Source of the DNA: CAXSBR01 sp964236495
GTDB taxonomy: Bacteria; Actinomycetota; Actinomycetes; Mycobacteriales; Jatrophihabitantaceae
Assembly: GCA_964236495.1 (NCBI GenBank)
Contig: CAXSBR010000023.1
Coordinates: forward strand, 1 to 49,310
Direction: 5' to 3'
Length of the DNA: 49,310 nucleotides
Both the position numbers and the translations under genes were made by a program. The notes beneath the pieces were generated by a model, which had not been told where the DNA came from, searched no databases, and saw nothing but the letters and a program-made list of their open reading frames with translations. Of the stretch, positions 28,461 through 35,281 are shown piece by piece (positions within the stretch are counted from its first letter, which is position 1; every line of letters starts with the position of its first letter).

Positions 28461-28700
28461 GCACTTTGCCCAGGCCGCGCAGTACCGCGCTGAACCAGCC
28501 ACGCCGCATTTGCTACGCCGCCAGCGTTGCCGAACTGGCCGCGCCGCTGAGCGCTGCCGCACCATCCGTGCCAGCGTTGCCGAACTGGCCGCGCCGCTGA
28601 ACGCTGCTGCACCGTCCGCGCCGCCAGCGCTGCTGAAACCGTGCGCGCCACCAGCGTTGCAGAACCGTCCGCGGCGTCAGGATGCCAAGTGGCGGCGCTG
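28461..28700. repeat. Intergenic 50-bp tandem repeat between convergent genes
   Basis: Two nearly identical 50-bp units occupy 28521-28570 and 28571-28620, each starting CCAGCGTTGCCGAACTGGCC. Two shortened, diverged copies follow (about 28621-28647 and 28648-28673), each keeping a CCAGCG core and a CCGTGCGCG or CCGTCCGCG end. There are no unique spacers. The block separates the M20 gene from the convergent MBL-fold gene. A role in transcription termination is possible but not shown. Confidence 0.85.
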
Positions 28701-29261
28701 TCAGACCGGGGTCGTCGGCCCGGGTTCGAATGGTGCGCCGTGACCTGGGATGACCCGCGCCGGGTACAGGTCGAGCACGCGCCGCCGAGACTGAGCCAGT
28801 TGCGCCTCGTCCTCGCAGAACGGGTCCTGCGCCGGGCCCTCGGCCGACCACCACAGGTGCGTCAACGCCACCAGTCCGTCGGCCGTGGTGACCAGGGTGG
28901 TGATGTCCTGCGGCGTGTGTCCGGGCGTGGCGACCAGTCGCACGGACGGCGACAGCTCGAAGTCGTCGCCGTGGTCGATCCACTGATCGTCGATATAGGT
29001 GGCCTGGAAGTCGTGCACCTTGGCCCGCGGGAACAGCGCGATGTTGACGGTGTGGTCGGGATGGTGATGGCTGAGCACGACGTCGGTGACGTCGTCGGGC
29101 TCGACTCCGAACCGGCGCAGCGGGTCCAGAATCTTCGATCGAGCGGCGACCATGCCGGGATCGACGACGATCACGACGTCATCCTCGCGGATCAGGCAGA
29201 CGGTGCCTGCGACCCGTTCATCGGCGTATCCGACGGTGAGCACGTCCACGGTGGCGACCAT
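28701..29261 (-). CDS. MBL-fold metallohydrolase
   Basis: 186 residues. Motifs for the metallo-beta-lactamase fold are clear: VLSHHHPDH (residues 65-70 HHHPDH), ATPGHTPQDITTLV, and IPGHGAPF. Length and motif layout resemble the single-domain MBLAC1-like group. The ATG at 29261 was chosen because TAATGT lies 7 nt upstream, which fits a leaderless mRNA; a start 7 codons earlier (29282) is possible. Substrate unknown: family members include hydroxyacylglutathione hydrolases, lactonases and nucleases. Confidence 0.85.
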   Translation of the reverse strand: MVATVDVLTVGYADERVAGTVCLIREDDVVIVVDPGMVAARSKILDPLRRFGVEPDDVTDVVLSHHHPDHTVNIALFPRAKVHDFQATYIDDQWIDHGDDFELSPSVRLVATPGHTPQDITTLVTTADGLVALTHLWWSAEGPAQDPFCEDEAQLAQSRRRVLDLYPARVIPGHGAPFEPGPTTPV

Positions 29262-29274
29262 GGCAGCGACATTA
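29262..29274 (-). promoter_or_regulatory. Leaderless -10 box of MBL-fold gene
   Basis: TAATGT (minus strand, 29269-29274) is followed by 7 nt and then the ATG. No ribosome site is present between them. Confidence 0.5.
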
Positions 29275-29338
29275 ACCGGCACGACTGACAGCCGCAGTGG
29301 CGCTGTCGCTACAGCGGCCCGCAGCGCACGTGCCGCTG

Positions 29339-29722
29339 TCAGCGACGCCGCGGTTGCGTCGCGGGGTCGATGACGCCAGCTATCTCGGCGATATCATCGA
29401 GCGAGCCGTCGACGATCCCGACGATCAGGTCGTACGCCTGGTCGTTGGTCAGAGTGAGCCGATCGCCGTTCATACCCAGCAACGCGATCAGTCCGGCCAG
29501 CGCAAGTCGCTCGTTACCGTCCACGAGCGCGTGATTTCTGGCCAGTGAGTGCGTGAGCGCCGCGGCCTTCTCCGCCCGCGACGGGTAGGCGTCGACCCCC
29601 AACACCGAGGCCTGCGGCCGACCGACCGCAGCCTGCAACAAGCCCGCGTCACGAACTATCGGCGGCCCACCTAGCACCCGCTCGGCAACGTGTAGAAGTT
29701 CGGGGTAGCTCAGGTAGATCAC
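29339..29722 (-). CDS. doc: Doc-family toxin (Fic fold)
   Basis: 127 residues, the usual Doc length. The Fic/Doc core reads NHALVDGNERLA (about residues 63-74), corresponding to the HxxxxDGNxR signature, preceded by the family-typical RDAGLLQAAVGRPQ. Doc toxins phosphorylate elongation factor Tu and stop translation. The GTG start overlaps the stop of the antitoxin gene (GTGA), the standard antitoxin-toxin order. The residue after Asn is Glu where Doc proteins often have Lys; whether this affects activity is unknown. Confidence 0.88.
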   Translation of the reverse strand: MIYLSYPELLHVAERVLGGPPIVRDAGLLQAAVGRPQASVLGVDAYPSRAEKAAALTHSLARNHALVDGNERLALAGLIALLGMNGDRLTLTNDQAYDLIVGIVDGSLDDIAEIAGVIDPATQPRRR

Positions 29723-29922
29723 TGCCCGAGGCGGTCGAGGGCCTCGGCGTAACCGGATAACTCTTGATCGAGCACTTCGTCGAGCAGCTCAACGCGGCTG
29801 TGGTTTTCCACGTACTCACGCACTGCTTGTCTGGCGACCTCCTGCATGGAGCGAGATTCCAGCGCCGACCTTCTGCGCAGCGCGTCAGTCTCCTCATCAC
29901 TCAACCGCAACGTCATAGCCAT
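29719..29922 (-). CDS. Ribbon-helix-helix antitoxin of Doc pair
   Basis: 67 residues: MAMTLRLSDEETDALRRRS, a ribbon-helix-helix start (beta strand then helix), followed by EVARQAVREYVENH and an acidic C-terminal tail that would bind the toxin. It normally represses its own operon. The short start at 29922 is preferred because TACCAT lies 6 nt upstream; a much longer open frame runs back over the neighbouring gene and is not likely. Stop overlaps the toxin start. Confidence 0.82.
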   Translation of the reverse strand: MAMTLRLSDEETDALRRRSALESRSMQEVARQAVREYVENHSRVELLDEVLDQELSGYAEALDRLGQ

Positions 29923-29981
29923 TCCGTCATGGTATCGGCCGTGATACCGCGGCGGGTTTCGTCGTCCTGTATCCACCCGCT

Positions 29982-31574
29982 TCAGGCAGGTACGCCAGCA
30001 CCATCCCCTCGAAGGCGGTGGAGGCCGACTCGGTGGGCGGTGTTGGTGCGGGGTCGCCGTGCAGGGTCGATGAACGCCGGCGGTATCCAGTGGGGCGAGC
30101 CGTCGACCATCTGGCAGGACCATCCGTTCCTCTCGAACGTTCGGTGGTGATGACCGCACACCAGGGTCAGGTTGTCCAGCGACGTGGGTCCGCCGCGTGC
30201 CCATTCGAGAACATGGTGAGCCTGTGTCCACGCGGGTGGAACAGTGCAGTCGGGAAACGAGCAGCCGCCGTCGCGAGCGGCCAGCGCCAGGCGTTGGGTG
30301 GTCGTTGCAGCGCGCAGCTGTGTGGTGATGCCTAGGACGCGACTGCCGCCAGGCTTGGTGCCGCTGCCGCTGTCGCTGCCGCTGCCGCTGCCGGTGTCGG
30401 TGTCGCTGCCGCTGCCGGTGTCGGTGCCGCTGCCGGCATTCCAGTCGGTGACGATGAGAGCGACGCGGGCTTGGTCAGCCAGCCGCAGCGCTGCGTCCAC
30501 CGACAGCAGCCCGCCGTGACCAGTACTGACCAGATCGTTGCCGGCCAGACCTCTGTTGATCAAATCAGAGGCGTCCGGACCGCTGCCGGCGAGATCGCCG
30601 CCGGCTGAACCGCTGCCGGCTAAACCGCTGCGGGGCCGATCAGTTCCGAGCAGACCGCTGGCGACCAGGTCGCTGCCCACGCCGTTCTGTGCGGCATGGA
30701 TGTGCCGTTCGAGTTGAGAGAGGGTCATCGAGACCAGAACCGTCGCCGGAAGACCACCGCTGGGCCGCAGGTGCCCGCTGCCCAGAGCGGCGTCGACGAC
30801 ATCGCCGACGGCGTCGTGCAGGCGCTGCGCGGCGCTGCGCGAGTCGCGCACCCCGCCCGTGTCGGCCGGGACCGGAGCGGCCGCAGCGTCGGTCGCGGTG
30901 GCGAACTTCTCCGCCAGCTCCGGGGTCAACCGACCGACCAGGGTGCTGCAGCCATCACGGTGGCGGGTGAGCGTCAGCCCGCGCCGGCGTTCTCGGTCCG
31001 CCTCGTCAGTCAAGGTGCCGTCGGCATCGAGCAGTGCGGTGACCCGCTGCGCGACCTGGGCCAGCGCGGCAGGGTTGAGCCGGTGCGCATGCTCGGTGAG
31101 GACGGCCTCAACGTCGCCGCCCTGAACCTCTCGCACCGAGAGCGGCAGATCGCGAATGGTCTCGGTGATGATCGCGGCATGCCGAGCGGAGATCATGCCG
31201 TCCGACTGTGCCGCCGCGACCAGCGGGAACACCGGTGCCAGAAGTTCTCCGGTGAGCGCGGCCCGCTGACCGAGCACAGCGGCGGCGCGGACCCGCCCAG
31301 CCGCTTCACCCGGTGCCACCCGCGTCACAGCCGTCAACAACTTCGCTGTCGATGCGTATCCCAGGCTGGACGCGACAGCGCGGATCTCCAGTTCGGCGAT
31401 CAGCGCATGATCAGCAGCGGCCAACCGCCGACGCAGCCGTTCGCGTTCCCGCGCCTGGTTCAGCAATTCGTCATCGGTCAGCGTCGCTAGAGGCATCAGC
31501 TGTAACACGTCGATGGACGCGTCCAGCGCGCGCAGGACGTCATCACCGCCGTCAGTCCGCAGGCAGCTACCCAT
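29982..31574 (-). CDS. DUF222/13E12-repeat HNH endonuclease-like protein
   Basis: 530 residues. The N-terminal helical DUF222 part begins near LTDDELLNQARERERLRRRL; the C-terminal HNH nuclease part includes AAARDGGCSFPDC, TQAHHVLEWARGGPTSLDNL and VCGHHHRTFERNGW, with the His-His, Asn and His residues of the HNH fold. This family is highly amplified in actinobacteria (13E12 repeats of mycobacteria) and its role is unknown. Two low-complexity tracts interrupt it: Gly/Ser/Leu-rich (about 30540-30660) and a Gly-Ser-Asp-Thr run at about 30358-30437. A near-consensus promoter lies directly upstream. Confidence 0.88.
   Translation of the reverse strand: MGSCLRTDGGDDVLRALDASIDVLQLMPLATLTDDELLNQARERERLRRRLAAADHALIAELEIRAVASSLGYASTAKLLTAVTRVAPGEAAGRVRAAAVLGQRAALTGELLAPVFPLVAAAQSDGMISARHAAIITETIRDLPLSVREVQGGDVEAVLTEHAHRLNPAALAQVAQRVTALLDADGTLTDEADRERRRGLTLTRHRDGCSTLVGRLTPELAEKFATATDAAAAPVPADTGGVRDSRSAAQRLHDAVGDVVDAALGSGHLRPSGGLPATVLVSMTLSQLERHIHAAQNGVGSDLVASGLLGTDRPRSGLAGSGSAGGDLAGSGPDASDLINRGLAGNDLVSTGHGGLLSVDAALRLADQARVALIVTDWNAGSGTDTGSGSDTDTGSGSGSDSGSGTKPGGSRVLGITTQLRAATTTQRLALAARDGGCSFPDCTVPPAWTQAHHVLEWARGGPTSLDNLTLVCGHHHRTFERNGWSCQMVDGSPHWIPPAFIDPARRPRTNTAHRVGLHRLRGDGAGVPA
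30358..30437 (-). repeat. In-frame hexanucleotide-like repeat in HNH gene
   Basis: Degenerate GCTGCC, GTCGGT and GTCGCT hexamers on the plus strand encode a Gly-Ser/Asp-Thr repeat in the HNH protein. The style matches the DT repeats in recC and recD. Confidence 0.75.
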
Positions 31575-31609
31575 GCCTTAATAGAACACTATTTCGATAA
31601 TGCTGTCAA
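31575..31609 (-). promoter_or_regulatory. Sigma-70-type leaderless promoter of HNH gene
   Basis: On the minus strand TTGACA (31604-31609) is followed by a 17-bp spacer, TTCTAT (31581-31586) and 6 nt before the ATG. A small palindrome AATAG-N4-CTATT (31580-31593) overlaps the -10 and could be an operator. Confidence 0.6.
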
Positions 31610-31928
31610 GCTCTAGTGCGAAGGACAGGTTGCCGTTCGCTCGGAGTGAAGTCGGGTCGGAGATGGCTCAGCCTCCGACGGAGCTTTCGCCGAAATCCAT
31701 CGCGCGCCTTTGCTTCGTCCCGGTCGCGCAAGAACTTGACGTCGAATGAGGAGCTTCGGAGGTAACTCCACTGCGGCGTCGGCAGGCGCTGCTGTCGTCT
31801 ACAGATGCCGCTTTCGTCGGCAGGCCGCTGTCGTCGGCAGGCCCGCTACCGGCGGCACTACTGCGCGGCCGCCGTGGGACAGCCGGCTAGCGCTGTCCAA
31901 TCAGTCCCGCCCGAGCGGACAGCGCACA
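31575..31928. other. Intergenic region between HNH gene and ERCC4 remnant
   Basis: 354 bp without a convincing gene. It holds the HNH-gene promoter at its left end. At 31656-31679 a hairpin pairs GTCGGA with TCCGAC, with an inner GGCT/AGCC stem. TCGTCGGCAGGC is directly repeated near 31816-31845. No function is evident for the last two. Confidence 0.5.
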
Positions 31929-32894
31929 GTGCCGCACACTGTCACCGTGGAGTTGCTCGTCGCGCGAAATCCCGACGCCGCCAGCACGCCGCCTTACCTG
32001 ATCCTCGTGCCGGTCGCCGGTGGTCTGGTCTTTCGGGCCAAGGACACCTGGCCGCGGACGACGGCAATCTACTGTCATCCCGTCTCGCACGCCCATTGGC
32101 CCGACGAACCCGATCTCGTCGAGCGGGTTCCACTGCGTGCCTGTGAGCGGCGCGGCGCGGCCATCGACATCGTTGCCGACCGCGGCCGTGAGCACCGGTC
32201 GCAACTGGTGTTCACCACCGCCCGCGGTCGCGACGTGGTGTTCTGGCAGGCACCGCGCACCCGCAAGCAAGCGCGACCAGCAGTTGCAGGTGCCGACGGC
32301 GCGGGCAGCCGGACTGGCCGACCTGGAGATCCTCGTCGACGTCCACGAGCGCTACCCGTACCGGTTCGCGGTACAGCAGGCCAGCGTCGTACGCCGGGCG
32401 TTGGCCTGCGGCGACTACGCGGTCGAGGATGACGGGCAGGTTGTCACAGCGGGCGAGCGCAAGTCGCTGCCCGACCTGATCAGCAGCCTGACCGCAGGCA
32501 GGCTGCGCTACGCGCTGGGTGAATTGTCGAGCACATCGCGCCCTGCCGTCGTCGTCGAGGACCGCTACTCGCCGGTGTTCGCGCCGGATCGCGTTCGTCC
32601 CGCGCTGGTGGCCGATGGTTTGGCCGAGCTGCAGGTCCGCTGGCCCGCCGTGCCGCTCGTCTTCTGCGAAACCCGCAAGCTCGCCGAGGAGTGGACCTAC
32701 CGCTATCTTGGCGCCGGTGTGCACCTGGGCCCGCGACGACGCCGAGATGACGAAGCGGATGGGCCCGCGAACCACTGCGTCAGCTGACAGCGACGTCGAC
32801 AGAAGTACGAGCCTGGGCACGTGAGCACGGGCTGCCAGTGTCCGACCGCGGCCGAGTCAGGGCCGACATCGTGACCGCCTGGCGGTCGCGCTGA
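31929..32894 (+). pseudogene. ERCC4-type nuclease with C-terminal Lsr2-like domain, three frameshifts
   Basis: Four consecutive segments in frames 0, +1, +2 and back to 0 read as one protein. Segment one (from GTG 31929) has TVELLVARNPDAAS, GGLVFRAKDTWPR, CHPVSHAHWP and VFTTARGRDVVFWQ. Segment two, from about 32286, has LEILVDVHERYPYRF, ALACGDYAVEDD, the nuclease motif GERKSLPDLISSL, and FCETRKLAEEWTYRYL. Segment three, from about 32720, has ARDDAEMTKRMGPR. Segment four, from about 32799, has TEVRAWAREHGLPVSDRGRV, resembling the DNA-binding end of Lsr2. An ERCC4-family nuclease of this order (ERCC4 core then Lsr2-like tail) is common in actinobacteria. Removing one G near 32286 restores AVQVPTARAAG. 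It is either a true pseudogene or affected by indel sequencing errors. Confidence 0.75.
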
Positions 32895-32922
32895 GTGTCA
32901 CGGGCCGACGGACAATGAGGAC

Positions 32923-33732
32923 GTGCCCGAAGGCGACACCGTTTACCGGCTGGCCCGTCGCCTCGACGCAGCACTGGCCGGACGTCAGCTGCAACGCGGC
33001 GAGCTGCGAGTGCCCGCGCACGCCACGGCCGACCTGGCCGGCCACACCGTCCTCGCCCACGACACGCACGGCAAGCACCTGCTCACCCGGCTGTCGGGCG
33101 ATCTCACCCTGCACACGCACCTGCGCATGTCCGGTTCGTGGACGGTTACCAGGCCCGGCCGGCGCCTGCCGCAGCGGCTGCAGCCCAACATTCGGGTGCT
33201 AATGACGACAGCCGACGGCGCCACTGCCCACGGCCTGGACCTACCCGTCGTGCAACTGCTGCGCACCCGTGACGAAGCTCAGGCGATCGGCCACCTAGGG
33301 CCGGACCCGCTGCGCGCCGACTGGAACGCCGAGGTCGCCGCGGCCAACCTCGCCGAAGATGCCGGCCGCCCGATCGCCGAAGCGCTGCTGGACCAACGCC
33401 TCATCGCCGGCCTAGGAAATCTGTGGGTCAACGAACTGTGCTTCCTACGCGGGCACAGCCCGTGGACACCCGCCGGCGACGTCGACACCGCCCGCCTGGT
33501 CGCACGCGCAGCTGTCGCGCTCAAGCATTCGGCGCACGTAGCGGGTGCCCTGCAGGTGACCACCGGCGACACCCGCCGCGGGAACACGCACTGGGTGGCA
33601 GGACGGGCCGGGCAGCCGTGCCGGCGGTGTGCGACGCCGATCCGGGTGGTGGCCGAGGGTGCGACCGGCCCGCAGAGCCGCCGGACGTGGTGGTGTCCGA
33701 GTTGCCAGCCCGGCCCGGTTCCCCGGCGATAG
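32923..33732 (+). CDS. nei: Fpg/Nei-family DNA glycosylase-lyase
   Basis: 269 residues. It starts with PEGDTVYRLARRLDAAL, the catalytic N-terminal Pro and Glu of Fpg/Nei enzymes (Pro is exposed after Met removal). GLDLPVVQLL and RLIAGLGNLWVNELCF follow in the middle; GNLWVNE corresponds to the helix-two-turn-helix. The zinc finger is CRRCATP ... WWCPSCQ. Endonuclease VIII type proteins remove oxidised pyrimidines and cut the backbone by beta/delta elimination. GTG start; GACAAT lies 6 nt upstream and AGGA is also present, so leader status is unclear. Confidence 0.92.
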   Translation: MPEGDTVYRLARRLDAALAGRQLQRGELRVPAHATADLAGHTVLAHDTHGKHLLTRLSGDLTLHTHLRMSGSWTVTRPGRRLPQRLQPNIRVLMTTADGATAHGLDLPVVQLLRTRDEAQAIGHLGPDPLRADWNAEVAAANLAEDAGRPIAEALLDQRLIAGLGNLWVNELCFLRGHSPWTPAGDVDTARLVARAAVALKHSAHVAGALQVTTGDTRRGNTHWVAGRAGQPCRRCATPIRVVAEGATGPQSRRTWWCPSCQPGPVPRR

Positions 33733-33750
33733 AAGAACGAACTCGGCAAC

Positions 33751-33776
33751 GCCCGACGGCAGAGCGTCCGCCGGGC
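33751..33776. terminator. Hairpin between nei and SDR genes
   Basis: GCCCGACGG and CCGCCGGGC form an imperfect GC-rich hairpin (5 + 3 bp with one mismatch) between two convergent stop codons. No T-tract. Confidence 0.4.
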
Positions 33777-33789
33777 GGCACCGATCGGT

Positions 33790-34533
33790 TCAGATGGCCG
33801 TACGACCGCCGTCGACGTGCAGCACTACGCCATGGGTGAAGCCGGCCTCGTCGCTGGCGAGGTAGGCAACCGCCGCGGCGACCTCCTGGGTGGTGCCACC
33901 ACGCCGAGCGGGCAGACCAGCCGCAATCTGGGCGATCATCTCGTTGCCGGCCATGCGTTCGGTCTCGATCGGGCCGGGGGCGACGGCATTGACCCGCACT
34001 CCCGACGGACCGAACTCTGCCGCCCACGACTTCGTCAACAACTCGAGGGCGGCCTTGCTGGCGCCGTAGATGGCCATTCCGGGCTGCCCGAAACTGGCCA
34101 CCATCGTGCTGATGTTGACCACGGCACCCGCGCCCCGTTCGACCATGCCCGGCACCAGTGCGGCGGTCAGGAAGTAAGGCGCCTTGACGTTGACGTCGAA
34201 ATTGCTGTCGAAGTCGGCTTCGGTGGCGTCGGTCGTCGGGCCCATGGCGGCAATGCCGGCGTTGTTCACCAGGATGTCCACCTGACGCCCACCGGCCTGA
34301 GCGCGCTCGGCCAGGTCACGTGCCGAGGCCGCGTCGGACAGATCGGCCAGAAGTAGATCGGCCTTGCCGCCGGCGGCCACGATCTCGTCGACGACCTTCT
34401 GCCCGCGCTGCTCGTCTCGGCCCACGACCAGGACGGTGGCGCCTCGGTCAGCCAATTCCAAAGCGGTCGCGCGGCCGATGCCGTTCGTCGAGCCGGTGAC
34501 CAAAGCCACCTTGCCGGTCAGTGTCTCGCTCAT
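33790..34533 (-). CDS. Short-chain dehydrogenase/reductase
   Basis: 247 residues. The NAD(P)-binding motif TGSTNGIG (residues 13-20), NNAG, and the catalytic YGASK are all present; length is standard for classical SDRs. The start follows GGGGAGA. It is transcribed away from a TetR gene, with two palindromic sites between them, so the regulator probably controls this gene. Substrate unknown. Confidence 0.92.
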   Translation of the reverse strand: MSETLTGKVALVTGSTNGIGRATALELADRGATVLVVGRDEQRGQKVVDEIVAAGGKADLLLADLSDAASARDLAERAQAGGRQVDILVNNAGIAAMGPTTDATEADFDSNFDVNVKAPYFLTAALVPGMVERGAGAVVNISTMVASFGQPGMAIYGASKAALELLTKSWAAEFGPSGVRVNAVAPGPIETERMAGNEMIAQIAAGLPARRGGTTQEVAAAVAYLASDEAGFTHGVVLHVDGGRTAI

Positions 34534-34560
34534 GCTGTCTCCCCTGTTGTATCGGTCGGA

Positions 34561-34604
34561 TGTATCGATCAGTACAGACTCGACCGACTGTACCGCGCAG
34601 TACA
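34561..34604. promoter_or_regulatory. Pair of TetR-type operators
   Basis: TGTATCGATCAGTACA (34561-34576) and TGTACCGCGCAGTACA (34589-34604) share 13 of 16 bases and both have inverted TGTAY/GTACA arms. Their starts are 28 bp apart. The second ends 6 bp before the TAGTGT -10 box of the TetR gene and covers its -35 region. Likely bound by the divergent TetR protein to repress both genes. Confidence 0.7.
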
Positions 34605-34610
34605 CCCGAG

Positions 34611-34623
34611 TAGTGTCGGGGTC
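34611..34623 (+). promoter_or_regulatory. Leaderless -10 box of TetR gene
   Basis: TAGTGT (34611-34616), then 7 nt, then GTG at 34624. Confidence 0.5.
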
Positions 34624-35238
34624 GTGGGAAACGCGCCGACGACCGAGCGAGGCCGGCAAACCCGTGCCCGTGTACTGGCCGCTGCGACAACCCTGGTCCG
34701 CGAACGCGGCGTGGCCGCGACCAGCCTCGACGCCGTCGAACAGGCGGCCGGCGTCGGCCGCAGCCAGCTCTATCACTACTTCGACGACCGCGACGACCTG
34801 CTGCGCGCCGTCGTCGCCACCACCGCAGACTCAGTCTTGGACCGGGTGGTACCCGAGTTGACCGACCTCGACACGCTGGCCGGACTGGACCGGTGGTTCG
34901 CGACCGCGGTGAACTTGGTCCGTGAGCGCGGCGGAGTCGGTGGCTGTCCGATCGGCTCACTGGTGAGCCAACTGGCCGAACAGGACGACGGTGCGCGCGG
35001 CATGCTCGCCGACGCTTTCACCCGATGGGAAACCCCGCTACTCGCCGGACTGACGACCATGCGTGACCGAGGCGAACTGCGAGAGGACGCGGACGTGAAG
35101 GCGCTGGCCGATTTCGTGATGGCCGCGTTGCAGGGAGGCTTACTGCTCGCCCAGGTCCGACGAGATCCCGAGCAGCTGGCCTCGGCCCTGGCCGGCGCCC
35201 GAACCGCCATCGTCGCCACGTTAGTGGTGACCCGGTAG
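34624..35238 (+). CDS. TetR-family repressor
   Basis: 204 residues. The N-terminal helix-turn-helix runs from TRARVLAAATTLVRERGVAATS to VEQAAGVGRSQLYHYFDDRDDLL, with the signature YHYF. The C-terminal ligand-binding part is of the type found with SDR genes in actinobacteria. Divergent from the SDR gene with two operators between. GTG start. Confidence 0.92.
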   Translation: MGNAPTTERGRQTRARVLAAATTLVRERGVAATSLDAVEQAAGVGRSQLYHYFDDRDDLLRAVVATTADSVLDRVVPELTDLDTLAGLDRWFATAVNLVRERGGVGGCPIGSLVSQLAEQDDGARGMLADAFTRWETPLLAGLTTMRDRGELREDADVKALADFVMAALQGGLLLAQVRRDPEQLASALAGARTAIVATLVVTR

Positions 35239-35281
35239 ACGCCCGCGGTGACCGACGATCGGGTGTCGTTACGGCACCACG

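Noticed and set aside
28521..28673. Possible CRISPR array
   Set aside because: The units are contiguous with no unique spacers between them, and there are no cas genes nearby.
28513..28983. 156-codon minus-strand frame through the 50-bp repeat and the MBL gene
   Set aside because: It overlaps the MBL gene in another frame and its composition is only a product of the repeat.
29982..31574. HNH gene as a self-splicing intron or intein endonuclease
   Set aside because: The DUF222 N-terminus makes it a free-standing 13E12-type gene with its own promoter, not inserted in another gene.
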